Positions 1 to 8,411 of a stretch of DNA of 32,494 bases are shown here, piece after piece. A program made the position numbers and the translations under genes. Location: NCBI RefSeq assembly GCF_015207985.1, contig NZ_JADEVV010000047.1, positions 1 through 32,494 on the forward strand, written 5' to 3'. How positions within the stretch are numbered: the stretch's first letter is position 1; each line of letters starts with the position of its first letter. The DNA is from Synechocystis salina LEGE 00031 (GTDB taxonomy: Bacteria > Cyanobacteriota > Cyanobacteriia > Cyanobacteriales > Microcystaceae). Under the pieces are notes generated by a model. The model ran no database searches. It was given only the letters and a program-made list of their open reading frames with translations, and was not told the DNA's origin.

Positions 1-526
1 CAAATAGGCCGGGGGGTCGGGGAATTTGCCTAGGGGAAGGTAACTGGGGTAGGGACGGAATGGGGGGATTGGTAATGGGCAAACGACTCAAATTGCCATA
101 GCTGGTTAAAGGCGGCAAATTGGGGTAAGCCGGTAAATTGGGCATGGCCGGCGGCGGCGGCATAATGCCCGGGCCCGGAGGCAGAGAATAGTTATAGTCA
201 CCACTGGGGGGAGTGGGCAAATTGGGGTCGGCGGGAATGGTGCCGGGGTCACTGCCACCGGGAGCAGTGGGAAACAGGGCACTGCCGGAAAAAATATCTG
301 TTTCTGGTAAACGACTTTGTTCCGCCGGAGTTAATTCGATCACCCCCACAGGATTGCGGTCTGCCAGGTCGTCCCCGGTGGGTTCTTGCCATTGCCAATG
401 GGGTAAAGCCAAGCCCAAAATAAAGCCATGGATGCCGAGGGAACTCAAAATAGCCACATTGACCGGAGTGAATACCTGGCCCAATGAGGGAGCATTGCTT
501 AACCTGAGGGGTAAATCCATTGCCAT
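1..526 (-). CDS. TonB-like proline-rich membrane-anchored protein, N-terminal part, cut by the window edge
   Basis: This minus-strand frame is open from the ATG at 526 to base 1 (about 175 codons), so the C-terminus lies outside the window. Residues about 17-40 (FTPVNVAILSSLGIHGFILG) are a hydrophobic stretch suited to a single membrane anchor. They are followed by the motif VGVIELTPAEQSRLPE and then a long segment rich in Pro, Asn and Leu (repeated PxLP units). A short cytoplasmic N-terminus, one membrane helix, a VELTPAEQxRLP motif and a Pro-rich linker are what I recall of cyanobacterial TonB-like proteins, whose linker spans the periplasm. The decisive C-terminal TonB domain is not visible. 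The frame stays open upstream to a TAA near 610 but has no better ATG, so I use 526. No strong ribosome binding site precedes it. Confidence 0.6.
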   Translation of the reverse strand, partial: MAMDLPLRLSNAPSLGQVFTPVNVAILSSLGIHGFILGLALPHWQWQEPTGDDLADRNPVGVIELTPAEQSRLPETDIFSGSALFPTAPGGSDPGTIPADPNLPTPPSGDYNYSLPPGPGIMPPPPAMPNLPAYPNLPPLTSYGNLSRLPITNPPIPSLPQLPSPRQIPRPPGLF

Positions 527-767
527 AGGTCGATCGCCATTCAGAAAAACTTTGACGGTCCCAGTCTCCAGCAGGGCAAAGTGAAGAAAAATGCCAGTGC
601 GAGAGGCTGTTTACACAGTTCCCCCAAAATAACACAAACCCTTTGGCGATCGGTGTTAGCCCTTGGCCACTGTCCCCCTGACCCCCAGATAACGGAGCAA
701 AAATGATAGGTTAGGATGCTAGATTGCCTTTGATCCCCTAGCCAATATCGATCGCCGTTGATTGTTT

Positions 768-2375
768 ATGTTTATTTCCCCCCCCCGTAACTTACTGAAG
801 GTTGCTGTCCAACGTGTGGGTGGCTTCGTCATCGCCCTAGGCTTAGTGGCTGGAGGAGCTTTACCGAGCCTCGCCAAGGATGTTCTGCTCCAGGTTGGGG
901 TGGTGCAACGCTTTGGGGACGAAGACCGAGACCAACTCACCATCAGCGGGGTGGGCAACGACGATCTGACCTTTACCGCCGTCAATAACCAGGGGGAAAG
1001 GGTCACTCTCCAGAGCAAGCAAGGTACCATTGCCATTGGCCGCCGGGCCGTGCCGAGGAAATTGGCGGAAGTATTGGTGTTGGGGGACCATGCCACCTTT
1101 GAAACGGCGGAGGACGATGCCCTCCGTTGGCAAGCTCAAGGTATTGCAGTGGAAGTTACCCAACCAGGGCGTTGGCAAGTGTGGGCTAAACGGGACGTAT
1201 ATGATAGTCCCCTGGTGCGCCGTTGGTTGCTGGCAGATTTAAAAAAGCAGGGTTACCAATTGCCCTACCTGGAAAGTGTACTATTGGACAGTAAGCCCCA
1301 GGCCATGGTGGTTATCAATGGTCAAAGTTACCCCGCCGACCAACTGACCATCACCGCCGCCAAAAATCAAATTCAAGTTACGGAAGGGGAGAAAAAATTT
1401 GTCTATGGCGGTTGGTTGCAACTCCAGCCCAACTCCTACGGCAATTACACATTGGTTAACCATGTGCCCCTGGAAACCTATCTCCGGGGTGTGGTGCCCC
1501 ATGAAATTGGCCCCGGTGCCCCCCCCACTGCGGCCAAAGCCCAAACCATCATTGCCCGCACCTATGCCCTCCAAAACCGGCGTCGTTTTGCCGCCGATGG
1601 TTACGAGTTGTGTGCCACCACCCACTGCCAGGTTTACTACGGTTTAAGTGGCACTAGCCCCAGGGCCGATGAGGCGATTAGGGAAACGGCGGGGCAGGTT
1701 TTAACCTATAACAATCAATTGGTGGATGCCCTTTATTCCTCTACGGCGGGGGGGGTGACGGCCAAGTTTAGCGATGTCTGGAATGGGGAAGAGCGGCCCT
1801 ATCTCCAGGCGGTCATCGACTCGGCCCAGCCCATTTGGAATTTGTCCAACCAAAGCCTGGCCGATGAAGCGACTTTCCGTAAATTTATCAACCTCAAGGA
1901 AGGATTTAACGAAACGGGGCGGAAGTTTCTGCGCTGGCGCTACCCATCTACGTTGGCGGAATTGAATCAAGATCTGAAAAAGTATCTGACCAACCGGCGC
2001 CATCCCCTGGCGGACTTCACCACCATTTACGATATGAAGGTCACTAGGCGATCGCCATCGGGGAGAATTTTAATGCTGGAGGTGCTGACCGATAAAGGCG
2101 TGGTGGAATTGGCTAAAAACGAAGCCCGCAGTGCCTTTGGTCCTCCCCGCAGTACCCTGTTCTACCTGGAACCCACCTACGATGCTAACCAGCGACTCCA
2201 AAGCGTCTTTTTCGTTGGGGGAGGCTTTGGCCATGGGGTCGGCATGAGTCAATTTGGCTCCTATAAGCTATCCCAGTTGGGATGGTCGGCGGAACAAATC
2301 TTAGCTTTTTATTATCCTGGCACTCAAATCAGACAGCTCAATGAGCAAATTCTAGGGCAAACTCCCCGCCCTTGA
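768..2375 (+). CDS. SpoIID/LytB-domain protein, probably exported and acting on peptidoglycan
   Basis: The protein has 535 residues from the ATG at 768; a TTG two codons upstream would extend it slightly. Residues about 5-35 (LLKVAVQRVGG... LPSLAKD) form a signal peptide, so it should act in the periplasm. The SpoIID domain lies at about residues 210-340 and 440-530. It contains VPLETYLRGVVPHEIG, the AQTIIARTYA helix, CATTHCQVYYG, STAGGVT, and near the C-terminus FGHGVGMSQFGSYKLSQLGWS. In Bacillus SpoIID, a lytic transglycosylase, the Glu of the V(P)xE motif is catalytic, and the equivalent Glu is present here in PHEIG. In a non-sporulating cyanobacterium the likely role is cell wall remodelling or amidase enhancement. 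The gene is followed 39 bases later by a rhodanese gene on the same strand. Confidence 0.88.
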   Translation: MFISPPRNLLKVAVQRVGGFVIALGLVAGGALPSLAKDVLLQVGVVQRFGDEDRDQLTISGVGNDDLTFTAVNNQGERVTLQSKQGTIAIGRRAVPRKLAEVLVLGDHATFETAEDDALRWQAQGIAVEVTQPGRWQVWAKRDVYDSPLVRRWLLADLKKQGYQLPYLESVLLDSKPQAMVVINGQSYPADQLTITAAKNQIQVTEGEKKFVYGGWLQLQPNSYGNYTLVNHVPLETYLRGVVPHEIGPGAPPTAAKAQTIIARTYALQNRRRFAADGYELCATTHCQVYYGLSGTSPRADEAIRETAGQVLTYNNQLVDALYSSTAGGVTAKFSDVWNGEERPYLQAVIDSAQPIWNLSNQSLADEATFRKFINLKEGFNETGRKFLRWRYPSTLAELNQDLKKYLTNRRHPLADFTTIYDMKVTRRSPSGRILMLEVLTDKGVVELAKNEARSAFGPPRSTLFYLEPTYDANQRLQSVFFVGGGFGHGVGMSQFGSYKLSQLGWSAEQILAFYYPGTQIRQLNEQILGQTPRP

Positions 2376-2414
2376 TGCCAACTTTTTTTCACCTACATTC
2401 TCACCCCACTGCGT

Positions 2415-2759
2415 ATGACTTCCATGCCCATCGAAATTTCTGTTCAGGACTTAGCCCTGATGTTGGCTCACCCCAACGGCGATCGCCAGTTGATTGATGT
2501 GCGGGAACCCCATGAGGTGGAAATTGCGGCCCTGCCAGGCTTTGAAACCCTGCCCTTGAGCGAGTTTGCCCACTGGTCTGATACCATTCAAGAACGATAC
2601 AAATCTGACCAAGAAACTGTGGTGCTTTGCCACCATGGCATCCGTTCAGACCAAATGGCCCACTGGTTAGTGGATCAAGGTTTTAGTAAAGTTAAAAACG
2701 TAGTGGGGGGAATTGATGCCTATTCCCGTGTGATTGATGCCACCATTCCCCGTTATTAA
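2415..2759 (+). CDS. Single-domain rhodanese-like sulfurtransferase
   Basis: The protein has 114 residues and is a single rhodanese domain. Visible motifs are LIDVREPHEVEIA at about residues 26-38 (the conserved DVRxxxE segment) and the active-site loop CHHGIRS starting at Cys72, which has the six-residue C-x4-R loop of sulfur-handling rhodaneses. The family transfers sulfane sulfur through a cysteine persulfide. The physiological donor and acceptor cannot be read from sequence. There is no signal peptide, so it should be cytoplasmic. It starts 39 bases after the SpoIID-type gene and may be co-transcribed with it, but the two products have no obvious functional link. Confidence 0.9.
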   Translation: MTSMPIEISVQDLALMLAHPNGDRQLIDVREPHEVEIAALPGFETLPLSEFAHWSDTIQERYKSDQETVVLCHHGIRSDQMAHWLVDQGFSKVKNVVGGIDAYSRVIDATIPRY

Positions 2760-2995
2760 CTCCCATTGGCATAACTGCAGAGGACCGAACTGTTTGGTTT
2801 TGAGGACAATAGCCGATATTATTAAGAAAAGTAACCGGGACGGACGGGACTGTCCCCATGGCCTGGTGTCTAGTATTATCGTCAACTTGGTTAACTGTTA
2901 GCCCGCCAGTCAATAGTCAACTTTTTTAATATCCAACAGGGCCCTTTGCCCAAGCAATTTCTCCTACAGAAAATATCCCCGGAGGTATTTACATC
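2760..2995 (+). promoter_or_regulatory. 236-base leader and promoter region of the RRM protein gene
   Basis: No gene fits here. A GGAGG ribosome binding site at 2981-2985 lies 10 bases before the ATG at 2996, unusually strong for this window. CTCC at 2961-2964 could pair with its GGAG and partly hide it. A GGGAC...GTCCC inverted repeat sits at 2837-2856. Cyanobacterial rbp genes often carry long 5' leaders linked to cold and stress regulation, so a regulated leader is plausible but not shown. Confidence 0.35.
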
Positions 2996-3451
2996 ATGTC
3001 CATTCGTCTTTACGTCGGTAACCTACCCAAAGAATCCATTGAGCGGGAAGCACTACAGGAAGTATTTGCAGAAGCCAATGCTGTTGTTTCCACCAAAGTT
3101 ATCAAAGACCGTAAAACGGGTAAATGCCGGGGATTTGCTTTTGTAACGGTTTCCACTGACGAAGCGGCGGATGAATTCATCGAGAAATATAATGGCCAAT
3201 CCTTTATGGACAGCCCTTTAAAAATCGAAAAGGCTAACCCCCGCTCCAAGGATGACGAAGAAGGAGGCAGTGAAACTCCGGCGGCCAGTGGGGAAAAAAC
3301 CAAGCAACCCCGCACCGATAAAAAACGGAGTAATAAAAAAGCGGCAGGGGCCAGTGCCAATACTAGCACCGCTTCTGAAGGTTTCCAGCCCGACCCCCGC
3401 TGGGCAGACCAGTTGGCCCAACTGAAGGAAAAATTGACGGCGGCCCAGTAG
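2996..3451 (+). CDS. rbp3: RRM-type RNA-binding protein (Rbp3-like)
   Basis: The protein has 151 residues. An N-terminal RNA recognition motif covers about residues 1-80, with RNP2 as LYVGNLP and RNP1 as CRGFAFVTV, the aromatic residues needed for RNA stacking. A low-complexity charged linker (about 85-125, rich in Lys, Glu, Ser, Ala) leads to a conserved-looking C-terminus, DPRWADQLAQLKEKL. Most cyanobacterial Rbp proteins end in a short Gly-rich tail. The longer non-glycine tail with this WADQL motif marks the Rbp3 type, which I recall as Slr0193 in Synechocystis, reported to help bring photosystem mRNAs to the thylakoid surface. The gene stands alone, with a strong GGAGG site and a long leader. 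Confidence 0.85.
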   Translation: MSIRLYVGNLPKESIEREALQEVFAEANAVVSTKVIKDRKTGKCRGFAFVTVSTDEAADEFIEKYNGQSFMDSPLKIEKANPRSKDDEEGGSETPAASGEKTKQPRTDKKRSNKKAAGASANTSTASEGFQPDPRWADQLAQLKEKLTAAQ

Positions 3452-3673
3452 GCCCACGTTTCTTTCCTGGCCAGAACCATTTTGAGGATTTTGGCACCGT
3501 ACAAATTTCGGCGATCGCCGGACAGTTTTCCTTTGGCTAGGGCTGATCAAAAAAACCATAGAGTTTCAATAAAGCCTGGGTAATTGGGGGAGTAGGATTT
3601 TGCCACACGTTTAGGTTAATGACCCAATTTAATTAAAAAATTTAAAAGACAAAATAATGGAGGTTAAATTTTT

Positions 3674-4381
3674 ATGGCTGAGCTAGATGCGGCCAACTTG
3701 ATGAAACAAGCAGTGGGGAAAGCCGCCGCTGACCGGGTTAAGTCCAACACCATTGTCGGTTTGGGCACCGGTTCCACCACTGCCTACGCCCTAGAATTCA
3801 TTGGCGATCGCCTCAAAAAAGGAGAATTGGAAAATGTAGTGGGCATTCCCACCTCCTTTCAGGCGGAAGTGTTGGCCCGTAAATACGGCATTCCCCTGAC
3901 GACGTTGGATGTGGTTGACCGCATTGACATTGCCATCGACGGAGCGGATGAAGTTGACCCCCAGAAAAATTTGATTAAAGGGGGAGGGGCCGCCCACACG
4001 AGGGAAAAAATTGTTGATGCTTTGGCGGAAACTTTTCTAGTGGTGGTGGACAGTGGCAAATTGGTGGACAAATTAGGTTCCACTTTTTTACTGCCGGTGG
4101 AAGTGATTCCCATGGCCCTGACCCCCGTAATGCGGGCTTTAGCCAAACTAGGTGGTAAGCCCGAACTACGTATGGGGATTAAAAAAGCTGGCCCCATTGT
4201 CACCGACCAAGGCAACCTCGTCATTGACGTTAAATTTGATGCCATTGCCGACCCAGCGGAATTGGAAAAAACCATTAACAATCTCCCTGGTGTGTTGGAA
4301 AACGGGCTGTTTGTGGGGGTAGCGGACGTAATTTTGGTAGGGGAAATTATTGACGGTCAACCTACGGTGCGGGAATTTTAG
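3674..4381 (+). CDS. rpiA: Ribose-5-phosphate isomerase A
   Basis: The 235-residue protein has the normal family length. It interconverts ribose 5-phosphate and ribulose 5-phosphate in the Calvin-Benson cycle and the pentose phosphate pathway. Diagnostic motifs are [11 protein letters not shown] (about residues 29-39, phosphate-binding loop), DGADEVD (about 89-95, catalytic Asp) and [12 protein letters not shown] (about 102-113, containing the catalytic Glu and Lys). GGAGG at 3659-3663 precedes the ATG. The gene has its own 222-base upstream gap, which ends in a very AT-rich stretch and contains a HIP1 site at 3511-3518. It is probably monocistronic. Confidence 0.97.
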   Translation: MAELDAANLMKQAVGKAAADRVKSNTIVGLGTGSTTAYALEFIGDRLKKGELENVVGIPTSFQAEVLARKYGIPLTTLDVVDRIDIAIDGADEVDPQKNLIKGGGAAHTREKIVDALAETFLVVVDSGKLVDKLGSTFLLPVEVIPMALTPVMRALAKLGGKPELRMGIKKAGPIVTDQGNLVIDVKFDAIADPAELEKTINNLPGVLENGLFVGVADVILVGEIIDGQPTVREF

Positions 4382-4436
4382 TTCCCTCTCAACTGCATCT
4401 TATTAACTAGGGTCAAGGTGGGAAAATAAAAGGGAT

Positions 4437-4988
4437 ATGGATACCCCGCCTCCCCGACTTTACTGCCAAACACTCGCTAACTTGCTCAAGCGGTCTTTGA
4501 CTTGGGCAGGTTTACTATTTTTATTGGCCGGCTGTGGCTATCCCCGTTACCTGAGTCTTTCCTTTGACCGCAGTGGCCGGGGTGTTAACAGTGCCTCCGA
4601 GGAAATTTTTCCCCAGGTGACCTATCCTTTTCTGGTGTTTGCCTCTGACCGCAATGGCTCCCAGGGCATTTATCTGTACAATCTCCAAACCAATCGTCTG
4701 GAAACCCTACCCCGCCTCAACGCCCTCGACCAGGTGGCCAGTCATCCCAGCATTACCGAAGACGGACGCTACATTGTCTTTGCCCTCAGTCGCCAGGGAA
4801 AAACTGATATTGTGCTCTACGATCACCAAACGGAGCAGAAGCGTAATTTAACTGCGGATTTGGCCGCCGACACGAGGAACCCGGTCATCAATGCCAACGG
4901 CGATCGCATTGCGTTTGAAGTGGCCCAGGACGGTCAGTGGGACATTATGGTAATGGATATCCAGGGCAAAATCATTGCTACTCCTTAA
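4437..4988 (+). CDS. Short TolB-like beta-propeller lipoprotein, function unknown
   Basis: The protein has 183 residues. The N-terminus carries a hydrophobic segment ending in LLAGCGY, a good lipobox, so a lipid-anchored protein is likely. Three imperfect PD40-type repeats follow, each with a serine, alanine or proline-rich turn and a final D/Y motif: FASDRNGSQGIYLYN (about residues 70-84), SITEDGRYIVFAL through DIVLYD (about 104-127), and VINANGDRIAFEV through DIMVMD (about 150-178). These resemble the propeller blades of TolB, but a full propeller needs six or seven blades, and the amino-terminal TolB domain is absent. The protein is therefore either a small fragment-like member or assembles with partners. 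It lies 55 bases after rpiA on the same strand. Confidence 0.75.
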   Translation: MDTPPPRLYCQTLANLLKRSLTWAGLLFLLAGCGYPRYLSLSFDRSGRGVNSASEEIFPQVTYPFLVFASDRNGSQGIYLYNLQTNRLETLPRLNALDQVASHPSITEDGRYIVFALSRQGKTDIVLYDHQTEQKRNLTADLAADTRNPVINANGDRIAFEVAQDGQWDIMVMDIQGKIIATP

Positions 4989-5045
4989 AACAGTTGCAGG
5001 GTTTCTAGACCAGGGGGATTAAAATATAGGAAAAACAGTAAAACA

Positions 5046-5408
5046 ATGAAACCTATTTCCTTTCCCTTCTGGCTGACTCTCCTCCTCGGTGCCGTTGCAT
5101 GCACTGCAGTAAAAGAACCGTCCCCGGTGCAGGCCGAACAAATGGAAGCGAATTTGCCCGCAGTCGCCACGATTACGGAGTTGGTCAATGGAGACTTAGC
5201 CTGTTATGTAGATTTGATAGACAATCAGGGGAATCAGTATCAGGGATTGTACGCCACCTTTGAAATTTGTGAAGAAACTGCCCTAATCGGCCAAACGGTC
5301 AAATTAACCTATCAGCCAGCATCCTTTAACGATTGTGACAGTAACGAACCCTGTGGCAAAAGTAAGACCGAGTTGGCGATCGTCCAAATTGAACCATGGG
5401 AAAACTAA
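5046..5408 (+). CDS. Small putative exported protein or lipoprotein, unknown function
   Basis: The protein has 120 residues and I do not recognise it. Residues about 5-20 (SFPFWLTLLLGAVACTA) are a signal sequence ending at a cysteine with a weak lipobox (AVAC). The mature part is about 100 residues, acidic, and carries four further cysteines (LACYVD, FEICEE, FNDCDSNEPCGKS) that could form disulfides in the periplasm. Its last 13 bases overlap the start of the next gene, which strongly suggests translational coupling with the phospholipase D-like protein and perhaps a shared envelope role. Confidence 0.7.
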   Translation: MKPISFPFWLTLLLGAVACTAVKEPSPVQAEQMEANLPAVATITELVNGDLACYVDLIDNQGNQYQGLYATFEICEETALIGQTVKLTYQPASFNDCDSNEPCGKSKTELAIVQIEPWEN

Positions 5409-7057
5409 ACCGAGGCTGGAAAAAAAACCCCATTGTCATTTTGGTTGCCCTGGCCCTACTAGTGGCGATCGCCATTATTGGCATTGGCAAGGTTGATCCA
5501 TCGGGGTTGGGACAATCCCTGGCCCGGCCAGACCCCTTACCCCAAGAACAGGACATCAAGGTTTATTTCAATCTCAACAATGCCAAGGGAGCTGATTTCC
5601 TTGACCCAGACCGCAACTTTAAACGTCAGGGGGACAATTTTGAGCAAATAATCCTAGATCAAATTAATGGAGCCCAGTCCACCATTGACCTAGCGATACA
5701 GGAATTACGCTTACCCCGCATTGCCCAGGCATTGGTCAGGAAACAAGCCGCCGGGGTTAGGGTGAGATTGGTGCTAGAAAATATCTATAACCAAACCATC
5801 CAAGAAGCAGTAGAAGCGGAAAAAGATCCCTTCCGTTACCGTGGCCCCCTAGCCTATTTAGATCAAAATCAAGACGGCCGCATTAGTCCTGAAGAAAGTG
5901 CAGAACGAGATGCCATTGAGATTCTCCGCACCCAAAAAATTCCCCTCATTGACGACACAGAGGATGGCAGTAAAGGATCGGGGTTAATGCACCATAAATT
6001 TGTAGTGCTGGATAATAAAACCGTCATTGTTACCTCTGCCAACTTTACCCCCAGCGATCAGTATGGCGACTATGATGACCACTTCACCAGGGGCAATGCT
6101 AACAACTTATTGGTGATTCAATCCCCCGCGGTGGCCCATCTTTTCACAGAAGAGTTTAACCTGCTTTGGGGAGACGGTCCTGGAGAAAAAAAAGATAGTC
6201 TATTTGGTATCAATAAGCCAAGCAGACCAGCTAAAGCGTTAAAAGTGGGGGAGACCACGGTAACGGTAAAATTTTCTCCCGATCGCCGAACGGTACCTTT
6301 TGCCGAAACAAGCAATGGTTTAATTGCCCAATACCTAAATCAGGCCCAGCAAAAAATCCAGTTAGCCTTGTTTGTTTTTAGTGAACAAGCATTATCCGAT
6401 GTAATCAACCAAAGATTTCAAGCGGGCACTGAAATTAAAGCCCTAATTGACCGGGGATTTGCCTTTCGTTACTACAGTGAAGGCCTGGATTTATTGGGGG
6501 TAAAACTATTAGAAGACTGCCTAGAACAACCCGGTAATCGTCCCTGGGCCTTACCAACAGAATTTGTCGGTACACCAGCCCTGCCAAGGGGAGATAAATT
6601 ACACCATAAGTTTGCTTTAGTCGATGATGACACAGTGATCACCGGTTCTCACAATTGGTCCCCCGCCGCTAACCACAGCAACGATGAAACGGTATTGGTT
6701 TTGCAGAATGCCCAAATAGGGGCTCATTACCAAAGGGAATTAGAACGACTCTATGCCATCACAGAGTATGGTTTACCCCCCACAATACAAGCCCGCATTG
6801 ATCGCCAAGAACAGGAGTGCGCCAATCCCCAACCTAGCCCTCAGCCCCTGGCCAAAGCAACTCCCAATCGTTTGGTAAATTTGAACCGAGGCAGTCAAGC
6901 AGAATTGGAAAGTTTACCTGGCATTGGTCCCAGCACCGCTGCAAAAATTATCACCACCAGGAAGCAAAAGCCATTCACCTCCCTGGAAGATTTAGGACGA
7001 GTCAAGGGCATTGGTCCCAGCAAGATTGAAGGTTTGCAGGGAAAAGTCACCTGGTAA
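5396..7057 (+). CDS. Membrane-anchored phospholipase D-family protein with EF-hand loop and C-terminal ComEA-like helix-hairpin-helix
   Basis: The protein has 553 residues. An N-terminal transmembrane helix (about 13-32, IVILVALALLVAIAIIG) anchors it. Two HKD motifs, the pair that forms one PLD active site, are HHKFVVLD from His199, followed by TSANFTPS, and HHKFALVD from His403, followed by GSHNWSPA. An insertion at Asp156-Glu167 reads DQNQDGRISPEE, a canonical EF-hand calcium loop. Residues about 492-553 form a double helix-hairpin-helix (LVNLNRGSQAELESLPGIGPSTAAKI, then GRVKGIGPSKIEGL), as in the DNA receptor ComEA. I recall the similar Synechocystis protein, Slr0197, being discussed as the ComEA homologue in natural transformation. 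The gene overlaps the previous one by 13 bases. PLD-family members include lipases and nucleases, and the DNA-binding tail favours a DNA substrate. Confidence 0.9.
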   Translation: MGKLNRGWKKNPIVILVALALLVAIAIIGIGKVDPSGLGQSLARPDPLPQEQDIKVYFNLNNAKGADFLDPDRNFKRQGDNFEQIILDQINGAQSTIDLAIQELRLPRIAQALVRKQAAGVRVRLVLENIYNQTIQEAVEAEKDPFRYRGPLAYLDQNQDGRISPEESAERDAIEILRTQKIPLIDDTEDGSKGSGLMHHKFVVLDNKTVIVTSANFTPSDQYGDYDDHFTRGNANNLLVIQSPAVAHLFTEEFNLLWGDGPGEKKDSLFGINKPSRPAKALKVGETTVTVKFSPDRRTVPFAETSNGLIAQYLNQAQQKIQLALFVFSEQALSDVINQRFQAGTEIKALIDRGFAFRYYSEGLDLLGVKLLEDCLEQPGNRPWALPTEFVGTPALPRGDKLHHKFALVDDDTVITGSHNWSPAANHSNDETVLVLQNAQIGAHYQRELERLYAITEYGLPPTIQARIDRQEQECANPQPSPQPLAKATPNRLVNLNRGSQAELESLPGIGPSTAAKIITTRKQKPFTSLEDLGRVKGIGPSKIEGLQGKVTW

Positions 7058-7058
7058 A

Positions 7059-7111
7059 AAATTCCCGACCAAGGAAACGGCAATGACTCAGATCCTTTGG
7101 CCGGGGAATTT
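7059..7111. terminator. Imperfect hairpin between convergent genes, probable bidirectional terminator
   Basis: AAATTCCC (7059-7066) pairs with GGGAATTT (7104-7111). Inside it CCAAGG (7069-7074) can pair with CCTTTGG (7094-7100) with one bulge. It starts right after the stop codon of the PLD-like gene and lies before the stop of the opposing gene at 7152. The flanks are AT-rich but there is no long T run, so the call is moderate. Confidence 0.4.
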
Positions 7112-7151
7112 ATAATTCAAACAACGAAAAACTAATGGGAATTAAGGGAGT

Positions 7152-8411
7152 CTAGCTAAACCATTCCGGCACAGCTTCTTCTTTGGTGTTGGTGTTACGG
7201 GAAGGAGTCTCCCGAGTGAACTTCATATGCACATTGCGGGTTTGTTCCCCATCCACCGCCACTGCCATGATGGGATAGTCAATCAAGCCATCTTGGAAGG
7301 ACATTTGGAAACGGAAGGTGCCGTCTTCATTGAGTTTAATCGGACGGCCACCAATGGTAACCGTCGCATCGGGTTCCGTGGCACCGTAAACAATCAGCTC
7401 AGCATCGGCCACTAACCAGAATTGCCGGGGACGGATTGGGGCTTCCGAGGCCATAAATTCGCTACTGGAAAGACCATAACCCATGCCAATGCCGGACATA
7501 TTTAAACCAGAAACATTGGGGGCTGCCCACAGGCCCGCTCCGGAGGGAAACACATAGGAGCTTAATGTTTGCTCGTGGGTAACGGAACCGGGGACGTGCT
7601 GCATAGAGCCGTAGAGGGAACCCGCCATCCGCAGGGCTTCAGCACCCTGGGCCATGTCAAACACTTGGTCATAGACTGCAGTGGAAACTCCCACAGAACG
7701 CTTGCTGGGGGGCACCAATTGGTAAATGGTTTTGCCTTGGAGGTCTTCGTCCCAGTTGACGGTGACAAACACATCTTCTACCCAGTCGGAGGGATAAACG
7801 GGGGGAATGCGAATGGGGGTGGAACGGGCCAGGGTGAGCCAGCGACCATCAAAGGTGCGATAGCCAATGTCTAGGGCATAATCGCGATCACTGACAGGGA
7901 TGGGCAAATACCATTCCCGGGCCAATTCATCACAGAGATATTCCTGGACGCTGTGGGGGCTTGCGGTCTGCCAATCCAGGTCGGTCACATCGTAGAGCCG
8001 CAGGGCCAACTGTTGCCCCCCCTGACTACGGAGAGCATCCTTATGTTCTTTGGGGATATCCCAATAGGCGTAGGCCCACTGGGGATCCCTGGGCATGAGG
8101 GTAATGCGGCTTTCACCGTAACCACCGGGCAAATCTCCCAAAACTTCATCGACGGCGGTGAGGGGGGCACCAAATTTATCATCTTGACCAAGTTCAAATT
8201 TAGAAGCTTCCACAGCTTGTTCCTCCTGGGGACGGTTAACGGATTTGACAGAAAAGGGAGCAGGGGCAGGTTTGTTGAGAGCCTTTTCCACCTCTGCTAG
8301 TAGCTGGGATTTACGCATCCGACTGTACCGGGAAATATTGCATTCACTGGCAACTCGGCGTAATTGTCGCAGCGTCATGTCTTCGAGGGAGGGTCGGTCT
8401 TCTTTAGCCAT
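7152..8411 (-). CDS. DUF4912 protein with N-terminal Rho-N/SAP-like domain
   Basis: The protein has 419 residues. Residues about 9-45 (LEDMTLRQLRRVA through RKSQLLAEVEKAL) match the Rho termination factor N-terminal fold, a small helical domain often tied to nucleic-acid binding. A DUF4912 domain follows at about 95-230, with LMPRDPQWAYAYWDIP near its start and the typical LRLYDVTD segment. A Gly/Ser/Met-rich linker (about 285-330) leads to a C-terminal beta-rich module (FWLVADAELIVYGATEPDA to the end) that resembles a second carbohydrate- or Ig-like fold. The role of DUF4912 is not established to my knowledge. There is no signal peptide. The start is a plain ATG. The gene has a long 5' gap and faces away from the Yfr2-like RNA. 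Confidence 0.85.
   Translation of the reverse strand: MAKEDRPSLEDMTLRQLRRVASECNISRYSRMRKSQLLAEVEKALNKPAPAPFSVKSVNRPQEEQAVEASKFELGQDDKFGAPLTAVDEVLGDLPGGYGESRITLMPRDPQWAYAYWDIPKEHKDALRSQGGQQLALRLYDVTDLDWQTASPHSVQEYLCDELAREWYLPIPVSDRDYALDIGYRTFDGRWLTLARSTPIRIPPVYPSDWVEDVFVTVNWDEDLQGKTIYQLVPPSKRSVGVSTAVYDQVFDMAQGAEALRMAGSLYGSMQHVPGSVTHEQTLSSYVFPSGAGLWAAPNVSGLNMSGIGMGYGLSSSEFMASEAPIRPRQFWLVADAELIVYGATEPDATVTIGGRPIKLNEDGTFRFQMSFQDGLIDYPIMAVAVDGEQTRNVHMKFTRETPSRNTNTKEEAVPEWFS

Noticed and set aside
249-635. 128-codon minus-strand frame and the 123-codon plus-strand frame at 213-584
   Set aside because: They overlap the frame that starts at 526 and reads a signal-anchor, a VELTPAEQ-type motif and a Pro-rich domain up to the window edge. 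Neither has recognisable motifs.
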